A stretch of 64,000 nucleotides of DNA, from positions 1-64,000 of the forward strand of contig JARIBS010000052.1 in assembly GCA_029257385.1 (NCBI GenBank), written 5' to 3'. A program made the translations under genes and the position numbers. The stretch is from Thiorhodococcus sp. (GTDB lineage: Bacteria > Pseudomonadota > Gammaproteobacteria > Chromatiales > Chromatiaceae). Below the pieces are notes generated by a model. It ran no database searches. It was not told the origin of the DNA and saw only the letters and a program-made list of their open reading frames with translations. Of the stretch, positions 1 to 8,512 are shown one piece after another (within the stretch, counting starts at the first letter, position 1; each line of letters opens with the position of its first letter).

Positions 1-1134
1 GGCCCGATCGAGACGGGTCAGGAGATCGCGCTGGGTCAGCAGCCCACGGCGCTGCTTCTCCTGCTCGACACGCGTCTCGATCCACTGCACCGCGTGGGCG
101 AGCAGACCGGGATGAGGATCGGGCAGACCCTTGAGTTGCGCGTGGAGTTCGGCGAGCGCCAGACAGGCGCGATGATCGCTCGGCGCCGTCTGGGGATCGT
201 TCCAGATCTCGGCGATCCCGAGCGATGACATGCGCCGCCAAGACGCTCCGCCGAAGATGTCCGGTTCGATCTGATCGGGCGAGGTCATCCAGCCCCTAAG
301 CTCGGCGAGCACCGTGCCCCGATGATTGCGGTTGAGCTTCTGCTGCTTGAACGCCTTGCACTTGACGGCCTCCTCGAACAGCGTCTCCAGCGCATCAGGG
401 AACGCCTGCTCGCGCCACTGCGCCTTGAGCGCCCCGACGCGCCGGTCACGCTCGGCCAAACAGTGAGGGATGTGCTGTTGCGGTGGCGGCGCCGACGGTA
501 GCCGCACGGCGTGGACGAGCAGCCGCTCGATGGACTTGACCAGCGCGGCGGGCGTTTTCCAATAGCCATGCACCACGCGCAGGTCGTCTAGCTCCAGGGC
601 GACATAGAAGCAGCGCCAGTAGTCCTCGGCGGCTTGTTGTAGAAGCTCGGCGTCGCTGTTTTCCAACTGCTGCTCGAAAGCGTTGCCGCTGTCGAAGGCG
701 TACTCGCGCAGCATGCGATAGCACCAAGCATGGATGGTCGAGATCGCCGACTCATCCATCCACTCGGCGGCCAATTCCAGTTGCCGGGCGCAGAGCGCGG
801 GATCCTGACCGAGCATTTCATCGCGCAGACGCAGCAGCAAGGTGTCAACCTGCGTCTCATCGATTTGGCCGCGAAACAGCGCCGCAGCCTCCACAAGCCT
901 GCGGCGAATCCGCTCGCGCAGCTCATCGGTTGCGGCGTTGGTGAAGGTCACCACCAGAATCTCAGGCGGCAGCAGGGGGCGCGTGTAGGCCATGTCCCCG
1001 CCGTGACCGAGCGTCAGGCGCAGATAGAGCATCGCCAGGGTGTAGGTCTTGCCGGTGCCGGCGCTGGCCTCGATCAGACGCGAGCCATGCAGCGGGAAGG
1101 TGAGCGGATCCAACCGTTCGATCGACGCACTCAT
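1..1134 (-). CDS. recB: RecB subunit of exonuclease V (N-terminal part, gene continues outside window)
   Basis: This is the start of RecB, the 3'-5' helicase and nuclease subunit of RecBCD, which processes double-strand DNA ends for recombination and degrades phage DNA. The 378 codons visible on the minus strand are open to the window edge, so the C-terminal helicase motifs and the nuclease domain are not seen. Near residues 22-30 the protein has the Walker A motif EASAGTGKT, followed by a UvrD-like helicase segment with a conserved VVTFTNAATDELRERI block. The start codon at 1134 overlaps the recC stop (ATGA), so recC and recB are translationally coupled in the usual recC-recB order. The product is clear; only its length is unknown. 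Confidence 0.95.
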   Translation of the reverse strand, partial: MSASIERLDPLTFPLHGSRLIEASAGTGKTYTLAMLYLRLTLGHGGDMAYTRPLLPPEILVVTFTNAATDELRERIRRRLVEAAALFRGQIDETQVDTLLLRLRDEMLGQDPALCARQLELAAEWMDESAISTIHAWCYRMLREYAFDSGNAFEQQLENSDAELLQQAAEDYWRCFYVALELDDLRVVHGYWKTPAALVKSIERLLVHAVRLPSAPPPQQHIPHCLAERDRRVGALKAQWREQAFPDALETLFEEAVKCKAFKQQKLNRNHRGTVLAELRGWMTSPDQIEPDIFGGASWRRMSSLGIAEIWNDPQTAPSDHRACLALAELHAQLKGLPDPHPGLLAHAVQWIETRVEQEKQRRGLLTQRDLLTRLDRA

Positions 1135-4100
1135 GACTTATCCTCCGCTGTACGCTTGATCGCGGCATAGAGTTGCGCGTAGAGGGCATGCGTCCACTCG
1201 GCGAACGCGCCCCCCGACCAAATAGTCTCTGGGCTGTCATAGCACCGCGCCAGATAGGTGTTGTATTTGAGATCCTGCTCCAAGCCTTTGGAGGCATGTT
1301 TCCAGGCCGAAAGGTCTTTCAGCGCGTCTTCCGGAGGCGTTTCGCGCGGCCCATCGTGGTTTAGCCAGCCCATGGCCGCGTTGAGCGAGACCGGCAAGGG
1401 CGACTGCATCCCCTGCCACCAGTAACCGAGCAGCCGTTCGAGCGTTGCACGCGCCACATCGGTCGGGAGCGGTGTGAAGGTCGCCTCACCCGAAGGGGTC
1501 AGCAGACGCGTAGTCACCGGCTCGCCGTCGAGTTGGGCCGCCAGATGCGCGAGCCAGGGACGGATGGTGTTGCGCCATTGGTAGTGTCGCTCTTTGGTCA
1601 GACCGCTGGTCTGGAGAATGATTTGACCGCGTCCCTCGTCGCCCTCGCGCAGACCGGCCAGACTGTCGATCAGCACCAGCGAGCCGCCCCCTTCCAGCGG
1701 TACTTCGAGCTGGATTGTGCGTGGACGCGCCAATGGACGCGGCCAGGTGTCCAGATCGCGACTCCAGGATGCGTGCAGGTCCGGCAGAAATTCACTGATC
1801 TGCGCGCCCATCAGCGCGCCGAGGTTGCCGTCCAGCAGACGCCCCTGCGCCTGGAAGCGATCAATCCCGGATTGCAGCCGAGCGGCCAGCTCCGCCTCGT
1901 CCAGCCCCGGCGCGAAGGACTGCTCCATCAGCGCGTCTTTGAGTTGCCAGGCGGCGAGCGCGTTGATCTCGAAAGTCTCCACATCGCGCGGAATCTGGAC
2001 CTCATTCGGGCGGGGAATCCGCAAACGCTGATGAAACAGTGCATCGACCGGGGCGCGCAGAAAACGCTCGAGTGCGCGCAAATCGATAGGGCCTTCGGGC
2101 ATCCAGCGCCCGAGTGCATCCGGGGCCGACTCAGAGGCATCGGCAATGTCGTGGACCTGGCGCCATTCGGCCGCATAGGTAAAGCGCCGCGCTGGACGCC
2201 CAGCGCTGAAATACGCGCGGCTGAAAGGCTGGAGCGGATGCTCTGTCGTCAGGGCGTTGGGCAATGTCTCGGCGTTCGGCGCGACCCCCGGTGCCAGACT
2301 CCATCCGGCTGCGAGATGATCGCGCAACTGTCCGACCAGCACCGAGGGCGGTCGCGGGCTGTTGTCGCGGATACCACGGCCAATCCAACCGATGACCAGT
2401 TTCTCGCGCGCCGAGAGCAGCGCCTCCAGAAAGAGATACCGGTCGTCCTCGCGGCGCGAGCGGTCGCCGGGGCGGTAGTCGCGCGCCATGAGATCAAAGT
2501 CCGGCGGACGCCGCCCGCGCGGGTAGTCGCCATCGTTCATGCCGAGCAGCCAGATCTGGCGGAAAGGAATGGCGCGCATCGGCAGCAGAGTCGCGAAGTT
2601 GACCGCCCCGGCCAGAAAACGCTGCGTCAGGGTCGGCTGATCGAGCAGCACGAGCAGCGAGTCCTGAAAAATCTCCAGCGGCAGCGTCTGTGTCTCCAGC
2701 CCGCCCCGGCGGCAATCGCCCTCCCACTGCTCCAGCGCCTGCTCGACCTGGGTGAGCGCCAGATTGTCCGTCTCGCTGACCTCGCTGAAGGCATCGACCA
2801 GCAACCGTGAGACCAGCGCCGTCCACGCGCTCGGGGTGCGCGGCTCGCGCAGCACCTGCCAATAGTGCTCCAGCAGCTCCAGCAGTTGCACCAGCGGCCC
2901 GATCAGCGCGGCCTCCAGTCCGCCAATCTCGTCATACGGCTCGACGCCCTGCCAGGCTCCAGCCGTGCCGCTGGCGAACCCGAGCAGCATGCGGCGCAGA
3001 CCAAAGTGCCAGGTGTTTTGCTCTAGCCCCTGCGGGAGATCCAGACTGGCGCGCTGGGCCGCGTCCAATCCCCAGCGGATGTTGGCGCCCGCGATCCACT
3101 GGCGCAGTTGCGGCAGGTCCACTTCGTCGATGCCGAAGCGCTCACGCAGGGCCGGGATGTCGAGCAGATCCAGCAGTTCGCTGACCGCAAACCGCGAGCC
3201 GGGCAGCCCGAGCAGGGTTTCCAGCCCGATCAGCAGCGGATTTCGCCGCCGCTGGCCCTGGTCTGCGATATTAAAGGGAATATAGCGGAGATCCTCCTGA
3301 GCGAGCCGCCCGAAGACGGCCTGGATGTGCGGCGCATAGACGTCGATGTCCGGCACCATGACCAGAATATCCCTGGGCTGGAGCGGCGACCCGCTGTCGC
3401 TCGCCCGCGCGAGGGCATCGAGTAATTGATCGTGCAGGATCTCGATCTCGCGCCGTGGACCGTGGGCGATCAGGAACTCGATGCTGCGGTCTTGGGCGGG
3501 GTCGATCAGGGTGCGCAGTGCCTGGCGTTCGTGCAGCGGGCGCAGTTCCAGGATGTCGTCTTGTAATTGTTGCAGCAGGGTGGCGTTGCCGGGCGAGTCG
3601 AACAGGTCGATCGCCAGACTTTGGGCGTGGAAATGCGCCTCGTAGCGCGCGCGCTCGTCGTGCTCGTCGAGCAGCCGGATATAGTCCCGACCCTGTTTGC
3701 CCCAGGCAGCGAGCAGCGGATGGCCATGCAGATGCCATTGGGTCTCGTCGATCGTCTCCGGAACCTTGCGCGCGCGGGTGCGTCGATAGGCTTGGCGAAA
3801 CAGCGCCCGGCCCTCAATGATGTCGCCCCAATAATGATGACTGGGGTTGAGCACAAAGAGCATCACCTGCGAGCGGCTAGAAACAGCCTCCAGCACCTCA
3901 AGCATCTGGCGTGGCAGTGCCGAGATGCCAAAGACGATGACCCGGCGGGGCAACGCGTGATCGGCAAGCGTCACGCTGTCGGCGTCGAGCGCGCGCAAAA
4001 ACACCTGATGTACCTCGGCGCGGCTGGCGCGGCACAACGGCTCCTCGCCCGGATCGGCCTCGGCTGCGATGTCCTCGGCCAGCGCGCGCCAGAGGATCGG

Positions 4101-4697
4101 CTGCCAGCGCTGCGCCTCGGGCAGTGGGTCGCGACGGCCATCGGGCCGGATCAGCACATCCTCCCCGCGCGACCACGCCTCCAGCCAGTCGGCCCGATAG
4201 ACTTGATACTGATCGAAGAGATCGGCCAGACGTTCGGCCAATTGATAGCGCAGACGGGGTTCGTCGTCGCCCGCGAGAAAGCCCTGCAGCGGAGCCAGAT
4301 TGTCGTGATACGAGGAGCCGTCAGCGCAGAGACCGGCCAGCAGCCGATACAACCGCCAGCCCAGCGGCGACTTGTCGAACGGCGAGTTCTCCGGCAGATC
4401 GCCGAGCACGCCGCGATAGGCCTGCCAGATGAAGCGCGCGGGAAGCATCACCCGCATCGCCGCAGCGATCCCGCAGCCGCCGCCTAGCTCGTCCTGCGGG
4501 TCGGCGGCCAGGGCGAACTTGAGCCACTGGGCGATGCCGTTGCTCTGAACCAGGATCACCTCGTCTTCGAGCGGCGCCAGTGGATAGCGGCGCATCCAGG
4601 TGACCATCAGGCCGCGCAGATCCTCCAGCCGGTTGCCCTGGATGAGCATGAGTCCGCTCGGCCAGTCCTGCCTTTCATCAATCTCGCCAGCCCGCAC
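1131..4697 (-). CDS. recC: RecC subunit of exonuclease V
   Basis: RecC is the Chi-recognition subunit of the RecBCD helicase-nuclease. The 1188-residue product has the usual family length (about 1100-1200). It opens with the typical N-terminal pattern of a GNRLEDL segment followed by VILVQSNGIAQWLK. The fold is that of an inactive helicase/nuclease, and no intact Walker A is expected or seen. The start at 4697 is an ATG, but the family N-terminus could also begin at the internal methionine near residue 17 (MLIQGNRL). The stop overlaps recB. The gene lies divergently from the AT-rich accessory block to its right. A recD gene would be expected beyond recB, outside this window. Confidence 0.95.
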   Translation of the reverse strand: MRAGEIDERQDWPSGLMLIQGNRLEDLRGLMVTWMRRYPLAPLEDEVILVQSNGIAQWLKFALAADPQDELGGGCGIAAAMRVMLPARFIWQAYRGVLGDLPENSPFDKSPLGWRLYRLLAGLCADGSSYHDNLAPLQGFLAGDDEPRLRYQLAERLADLFDQYQVYRADWLEAWSRGEDVLIRPDGRRDPLPEAQRWQPILWRALAEDIAAEADPGEEPLCRASRAEVHQVFLRALDADSVTLADHALPRRVIVFGISALPRQMLEVLEAVSSRSQVMLFVLNPSHHYWGDIIEGRALFRQAYRRTRARKVPETIDETQWHLHGHPLLAAWGKQGRDYIRLLDEHDERARYEAHFHAQSLAIDLFDSPGNATLLQQLQDDILELRPLHERQALRTLIDPAQDRSIEFLIAHGPRREIEILHDQLLDALARASDSGSPLQPRDILVMVPDIDVYAPHIQAVFGRLAQEDLRYIPFNIADQGQRRRNPLLIGLETLLGLPGSRFAVSELLDLLDIPALRERFGIDEVDLPQLRQWIAGANIRWGLDAAQRASLDLPQGLEQNTWHFGLRRMLLGFASGTAGAWQGVEPYDEIGGLEAALIGPLVQLLELLEHYWQVLREPRTPSAWTALVSRLLVDAFSEVSETDNLALTQVEQALEQWEGDCRRGGLETQTLPLEIFQDSLLVLLDQPTLTQRFLAGAVNFATLLPMRAIPFRQIWLLGMNDGDYPRGRRPPDFDLMARDYRPGDRSRREDDRYLFLEALLSAREKLVIGWIGRGIRDNSPRPPSVLVGQLRDHLAAGWSLAPGVAPNAETLPNALTTEHPLQPFSRAYFSAGRPARRFTYAAEWRQVHDIADASESAPDALGRWMPEGPIDLRALERFLRAPVDALFHQRLRIPRPNEVQIPRDVETFEINALAAWQLKDALMEQSFAPGLDEAELAARLQSGIDRFQAQGRLLDGNLGALMGAQISEFLPDLHASWSRDLDTWPRPLARPRTIQLEVPLEGGGSLVLIDSLAGLREGDEGRGQIILQTSGLTKERHYQWRNTIRPWLAHLAAQLDGEPVTTRLLTPSGEATFTPLPTDVARATLERLLGYWWQGMQSPLPVSLNAAMGWLNHDGPRETPPEDALKDLSAWKHASKGLEQDLKYNTYLARCYDSPETIWSGGAFAEWTHALYAQLYAAIKRTAEDKS

Positions 4698-5428
4698 GGC
4701 AACCTCCCTCTCAGCTATCCGACAACACCTGTTCGCGCCGGACTCTAACCCGTTGGTGTCTCTCAGGACAGGGCACGCGTATCAACCGGACTGGCGGGCC
4801 GTTTTGCCGATGAATCTAACGTAGAGCACACCATACCGGATGCGAATGGCCACCAAACCGACGGACCTGTGAGCCACTTCTCAAATCGCATCTATTTACA
4901 CTGGAGCAACGGGTTTTCTTACATGGCCTGGTCTTGTTCGGAGTTATATTGCACATGATGCGGTGTTTTGAGAGGGCGCCGACTGCTTCTGGCAGTCGCA
5001 TGCCGTGCTAGACACGGTTCTCTCTATTACGACAGACTTGGAATCTGTTTAGCACCATAATAACGCTCGCGAAAATTGTCAGTTCTCTGTTTTTGTATCA
5101 TATTCGGAGAATCGATTTCACGAAGAAAACCGAGAAGCAGTCATTCAGCAATGGGGAGATGTTTTTAGAGCCTCTCGTATTGATTCTGATTAGTTTCAAC
5201 AGAAATACTAGGCGTGTTTTTGACATGATGGAAACATATCATGTGCAGAATGGTCGAGTACGCAAGGTTAGAAAGCAACAAGCCTTACCTTGGAAGCTTG
5301 TCGGCAAGCGTTGGGAAGATCAGCGCTAACATGTGCCTAAAGCCATCTCGTTACACACATCTCCGCTTTAATGTAAAATAAAATCGCCCCCTTCCACTAG
5401 TAGCTTCAGATGTTATACTTAATCAATA
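4698..5428. other. AT-rich intergenic stretch between recC and the accessory block
   Basis: This 731-base stretch has one doubtful small ORF (5093-5329). Composition shifts from GC-rich at about 4,800 to clearly AT-rich by 5,040 and stays so through the next gene. Two small hairpins sit side by side. CGACTGC/GCAGTCG occupies 4980-4998 with loop TTCTG. CCGTG/CACGG occupies 5003-5017 with loop CTAGA. A TATACT hexamer at 5414-5419 could be the -10 box for the acetyltransferase gene, but no good -35 box is paired with it. The change in composition suggests acquired DNA or a relic. Nothing else can be supported. Confidence 0.5.
5093..5329 (+). CDS. small hypothetical ORF, doubtful
   Basis: This ORF has 78 codons starting with TTG; the first in-frame ATG is at 5159. 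The product is basic and contains a short hydrophobic segment (LEPLVLILISF) near residues 25-35, followed by an arginine/lysine-rich tail. I do not recognise it. No convincing ribosome binding site is present: a GGGGAG sits directly against the internal ATG, which is too close. It has the same AT-rich composition as the acetyltransferase gene that follows. It may be a remnant of a longer gene or non-coding. Confidence 0.2.
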   Translation: MYHIRRIDFTKKTEKQSFSNGEMFLEPLVLILISFNRNTRRVFDMMETYHVQNGRVRKVRKQQALPWKLVGKRWEDQR

Positions 5429-5452
5429 GTGAGAAATAAATTTGAGAGAGTG

Positions 5453-6283
5453 ATGGGGCAGTTTGAAATGGTGAAGAATTATCTACAAACTCTTAATCTG
5501 CATGATCGCGAATTAGATTTTGAGTTTCTGAGTGATATTGTTGCACGGCATGTTTCGACTTTTGCTTTTAGCAGCGTAGGATGCCAACTTGGTGATGACT
5601 TGCCACTGGATTTTAAATCGCTATACCAGCGAATTGTTATTCAACGACGTGGTGGATATTGCTTTGAACAGAATGGCTTACTATACGGAGTCTTAGAAGA
5701 GCTTGGGTTTTCACCGAAGATTCTTCTAGCGCGTGTCATTCATAGCCATGATACTCACTCCGGGCTAACACATCGAATGTCGATGGTCGAATATGAAGGT
5801 CAGCAATATGTGTTGGATGTAGGTTTTGGTTTTCTTGGACCTACGTTTCCAGTCCCCATGTCAGAAGTCGAGCCTAATGATGGCAAAAATAATTTCCGCA
5901 TTGCAGAGCGTCACCCCGGTGAGTATTACATGCAGGTTTTTCAGGATGGTGATTTCTGCTCTTTATATCGATTCGATTTAGCACGTTATGGTCAAGCGGA
6001 TTGCGAAGTAGGGCATTTCTTTTCACACCGCCACCCTGATGCTAAATTCGTTAACCATTTGGTAGTGTCACTTATTCAAGAGAACGAAACTCGCGCCTTA
6101 GTTAATTTAAAATATTGGATCACTACAAAAGCGAGTACCCGAAGTCTGGAGATCAGCGATCCCGATCAACTAAAGCGAATCATTGTCGGCGAACTTGGCG
6201 TCCAGATAACTGCAGACGAGAGCCGACGACTGTATGAAAAACTGAAGGCTTCACGCATAGAAAAAGGGGACGAATTTATTTAA
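5453..6283 (+). CDS. arylamine N-acetyltransferase family protein
   Basis: This NAT-family enzyme transfers acetyl from acetyl-CoA to arylamines, hydrazines or a biosynthetic amine through a Cys-His-Asp triad. The cysteine is in RGGYCFEQN, the histidine in LTHRMSMV and the aspartate in YVLDVGFG, in the correct order and spacing. The 276 residues from the ATG at 5453 match the usual NAT length. An upstream GTG at 5429 is also in frame, but GAGAG stands just before the ATG at 5453 and homologues start near here. The gene is strikingly AT-rich compared with its neighbours, which points to horizontal acquisition. Its stop overlaps an ATG (TAATG at 6281) that opens the frame of the next gene. The physiological substrate cannot be told from sequence; some NATs act as amide synthases in secondary metabolism. 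Confidence 0.85.
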   Translation: MGQFEMVKNYLQTLNLHDRELDFEFLSDIVARHVSTFAFSSVGCQLGDDLPLDFKSLYQRIVIQRRGGYCFEQNGLLYGVLEELGFSPKILLARVIHSHDTHSGLTHRMSMVEYEGQQYVLDVGFGFLGPTFPVPMSEVEPNDGKNNFRIAERHPGEYYMQVFQDGDFCSLYRFDLARYGQADCEVGHFFSHRHPDAKFVNHLVVSLIQENETRALVNLKYWITTKASTRSLEISDPDQLKRIIVGELGVQITADESRRLYEKLKASRIEKGDEFI

Positions 6284-6411
6284 TGCCAGGTTGGTTGGTA
6301 TCGGCATTCGATTTCAGAGGAAAACGGCGCATGCCAAGAGTCGGGCGCGTCGCTCTACCTGTCGCATCCCGGACGATCATAAGGACGTCACACCATCATC
6401 AAAGAGCGAAC

Positions 6412-8370
6412 ATGCACACCACGGCATATTTCGAGAATATCCCCCAGACAATCGCCAAGCGGCTAACCGCAGCAACAGTTCGCATCGTCGCCGCCATCGC
6501 ATGTTTCACTGATCGCGACCTGTTCGATCTGCTGTGCAAACAGGCTGGCCGTGGTCTGCAGGTGCAACTGGCCGTGCCCAACGATGCGCGCAACGTCGGC
6601 CCTGGATGCCTCAACCTCCAGCGCCTGCGCGACAGCGGCGGTCAGGTCTTTCTGCTCCCCGCAGACAGCGACCGCGCCCCGATGCTCCATCACAACTTCT
6701 GCGTCATCGATCAAGCCATCGTCATTACTGGCTCCTGTCCCTGGACCCAGTCGGCACAAGACAATCTGGACGGACTCATCCTCGTCATCACGGGCGACAC
6801 CTCCAATGGTTCCGATAGCGAAACCGATCTCAGCCACACCATCGCCGCCGACTACCTGGACGCCTTCCAGACGCTGCTGCACGACCACGGCCTCGGCTTT
6901 CAGGACATCGACCACGCCGAGATCCGTCGACGCCTGGAAATCGTCCGTCACCTTCTGCTGCTGGAAGACTGGGATACCTTGAGCACCCAGTTCGACAAAC
7001 TCCAACCCATCCGTCACGCGCTGGGACTCGATGCGCTGCTCGACGCCTTGAAAGACCAGCGCGGCGACGACGCACTGGCGTGGATCGACGACGCTCTCAC
7101 CGTCAGCGACGAACGCGCGCCCGTCAAACATCAACAAACCGCCCTGCTGCGCCTCGCCCTGCGCGCCCTGGATCTGCAAATCAACGCCCTGCGCGACGAG
7201 CAGGCCGAGATCGAGCGCCAGATCCACGCCTTCTCGCTTCGCGCCAGCCACACGCTTGGCGATCTGACCAGCCGTTATCTGCAACTGCAAGCAGAGAAAC
7301 AGCGCCGACAGGCCACAGCCGATCCGGCCTTCCAAGCCGAGGCCGACCGCGCCCAGGCCGACTACGAGCAATATCGCGACGCCAACGCCCGCGCCCATGA
7401 GACACCGCCGCTCCCGCCGCTCAAAAGCGAAGACCTACGCGAGCTGAAACGTCTCTATCGTGAGGCCAGCCAGCGCTGCCACCCGGACAAGGTGCGCACG
7501 GACGATCAAACGCACGCCAGCGCCCTGTTTATTCAGCTCCAGGCCGCGTATCGCAACAACGATCTCACCACCGTGCAGGCCATCCATGCCAGTACGCACG
7601 AGGGGCAACGGTTCGTTGCGCGCAGCGTCCCCCTGACCGATGCCGAGGCACTGCAACGTGCCATCGTGGTGCTGCGCTACAATCTTGATAAGCTCATGGC
7701 CGAGCTTCAGGCGCTGCGCGGCAGCGAGACTTATCAAACGCTCGAGTCGTTGACCAACTGGGACGCCTATTTCGACGAACAGCGTCTCAGCCTCGAAGAG
7801 TCCGTTTTCCAGCTCGAAGTGGAGCTGGCCCGGATGGGGTGGCGGGACACGGATGTGGATGGCCCGGACATGGCCGAGCGCGCCCGGTTCAAAGCCTTTC
7901 TGCAAGCGCACCCGCAACTTCTGGCGCCGGGTCTGTCCGGTCATGCCGCCCTCGATTTCGCGCTGCTCAAACGCTATCCCCAGCGCTGGGACTGGCAGGC
8001 GCTCTCGGCCAACCAGACGCTGCCATGGAGCCCGGCGCTGCTTGCGCGCCTGACCGAGCATTGGGACTGGTCGGCCCTGTCCGCCAACCCATCACTGCCC
8101 TGGACCCCCGAGCTGATCGAGCGCTTTGCCGATCGCTGGGACTGGGCGGCGCTTTCCGACAACGTCGCACTCCCCTGGAGTCTGGAGCTGATCGAACGCC
8201 ATGCCGAGCGCTGGCACCCGACGGTCGCACGGCATCTGGCGACACTCTGGCAACACCTGCACCGGCAGGACATCGTGGAGTTGATGGACGGCGCGTCTGA
8301 TCCGCAGGGAAAAGATGCGCACGAGGCGAATAAGGTGTTGGTCGATGACAACGAGTTGAACCTCGTGTAA
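6412..8370 (+). CDS. PLD-like / J-domain / tryptophan-repeat protein
   Basis: This is a 652-residue mosaic protein of unknown function. Residues 1-160 are a phospholipase-D-like (nuclease-type) domain with FTDRDLFDLL and an HKD-like motif at 93-100. The motif reads HHNFCVID, so the catalytic lysine is replaced by Asn95. The downstream GSYNW-type motif reads GSCPW. Residues 170-330 are mostly helical and charged, probably partly coiled coil. Residues 340-392 form a J domain with the HPD motif at 357-359. Residues 415-475 are helical again. Residues 489-625 hold three to four copies of a WDW..LS.N..LPW repeat, capped by a RQDIVELM segment. The frame is open from 6283, but the PLD homology starts at the ATG at 6412, so the 43 extra residues are probably not translated. 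The next gene repeats the C-terminal module. Domain calls are firm; the role is unknown. Confidence 0.8.
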   Translation: MHTTAYFENIPQTIAKRLTAATVRIVAAIACFTDRDLFDLLCKQAGRGLQVQLAVPNDARNVGPGCLNLQRLRDSGGQVFLLPADSDRAPMLHHNFCVIDQAIVITGSCPWTQSAQDNLDGLILVITGDTSNGSDSETDLSHTIAADYLDAFQTLLHDHGLGFQDIDHAEIRRRLEIVRHLLLLEDWDTLSTQFDKLQPIRHALGLDALLDALKDQRGDDALAWIDDALTVSDERAPVKHQQTALLRLALRALDLQINALRDEQAEIERQIHAFSLRASHTLGDLTSRYLQLQAEKQRRQATADPAFQAEADRAQADYEQYRDANARAHETPPLPPLKSEDLRELKRLYREASQRCHPDKVRTDDQTHASALFIQLQAAYRNNDLTTVQAIHASTHEGQRFVARSVPLTDAEALQRAIVVLRYNLDKLMAELQALRGSETYQTLESLTNWDAYFDEQRLSLEESVFQLEVELARMGWRDTDVDGPDMAERARFKAFLQAHPQLLAPGLSGHAALDFALLKRYPQRWDWQALSANQTLPWSPALLARLTEHWDWSALSANPSLPWTPELIERFADRWDWAALSDNVALPWSLELIERHAERWHPTVARHLATLWQHLHRQDIVELMDGASDPQGKDAHEANKVLVDDNELNLV

Positions 8371-8512
8371 AGCACTTGGCTGATCACTGAGGGATCGACT
8401 GGACGCGTCCATGCATCAGGGCACATTGGTCTCGATCAGTGCGTGACTGCTGTTTTATCTACGCCGCCCGCGTCCACTGACTGACAGCGGGATTGATCGG
8501 GAGAATCCATGC

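Noticed and set aside
1533-2810. 425-codon open frame on the plus strand opposite recC
   Set aside because: It lies wholly inside recC, has no recognisable domain, and is explained by the high GC content of the opposite strand. The same applies to other long opposite-strand frames, such as 28866-30152 (gltB) and 13889-14992 (gspE).
5032-5048. tRNA-like anticodon arm (ACAGA, loop CTTGGAA, TCTGT)
   Set aside because: Stem and loop sizes fit an anticodon arm, but no acceptor stem, D arm or T arm (GGTTCGAATCC-like) is present around it, so it is taken as chance.
6283-6411. N-terminal extension of the PLD-J protein from the overlapping ATG
   Set aside because: The first 43 residues have no PLD-family similarity, while the ATG at 6412 begins exactly where the domain does. 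Coupled translation from TAATG stays possible.
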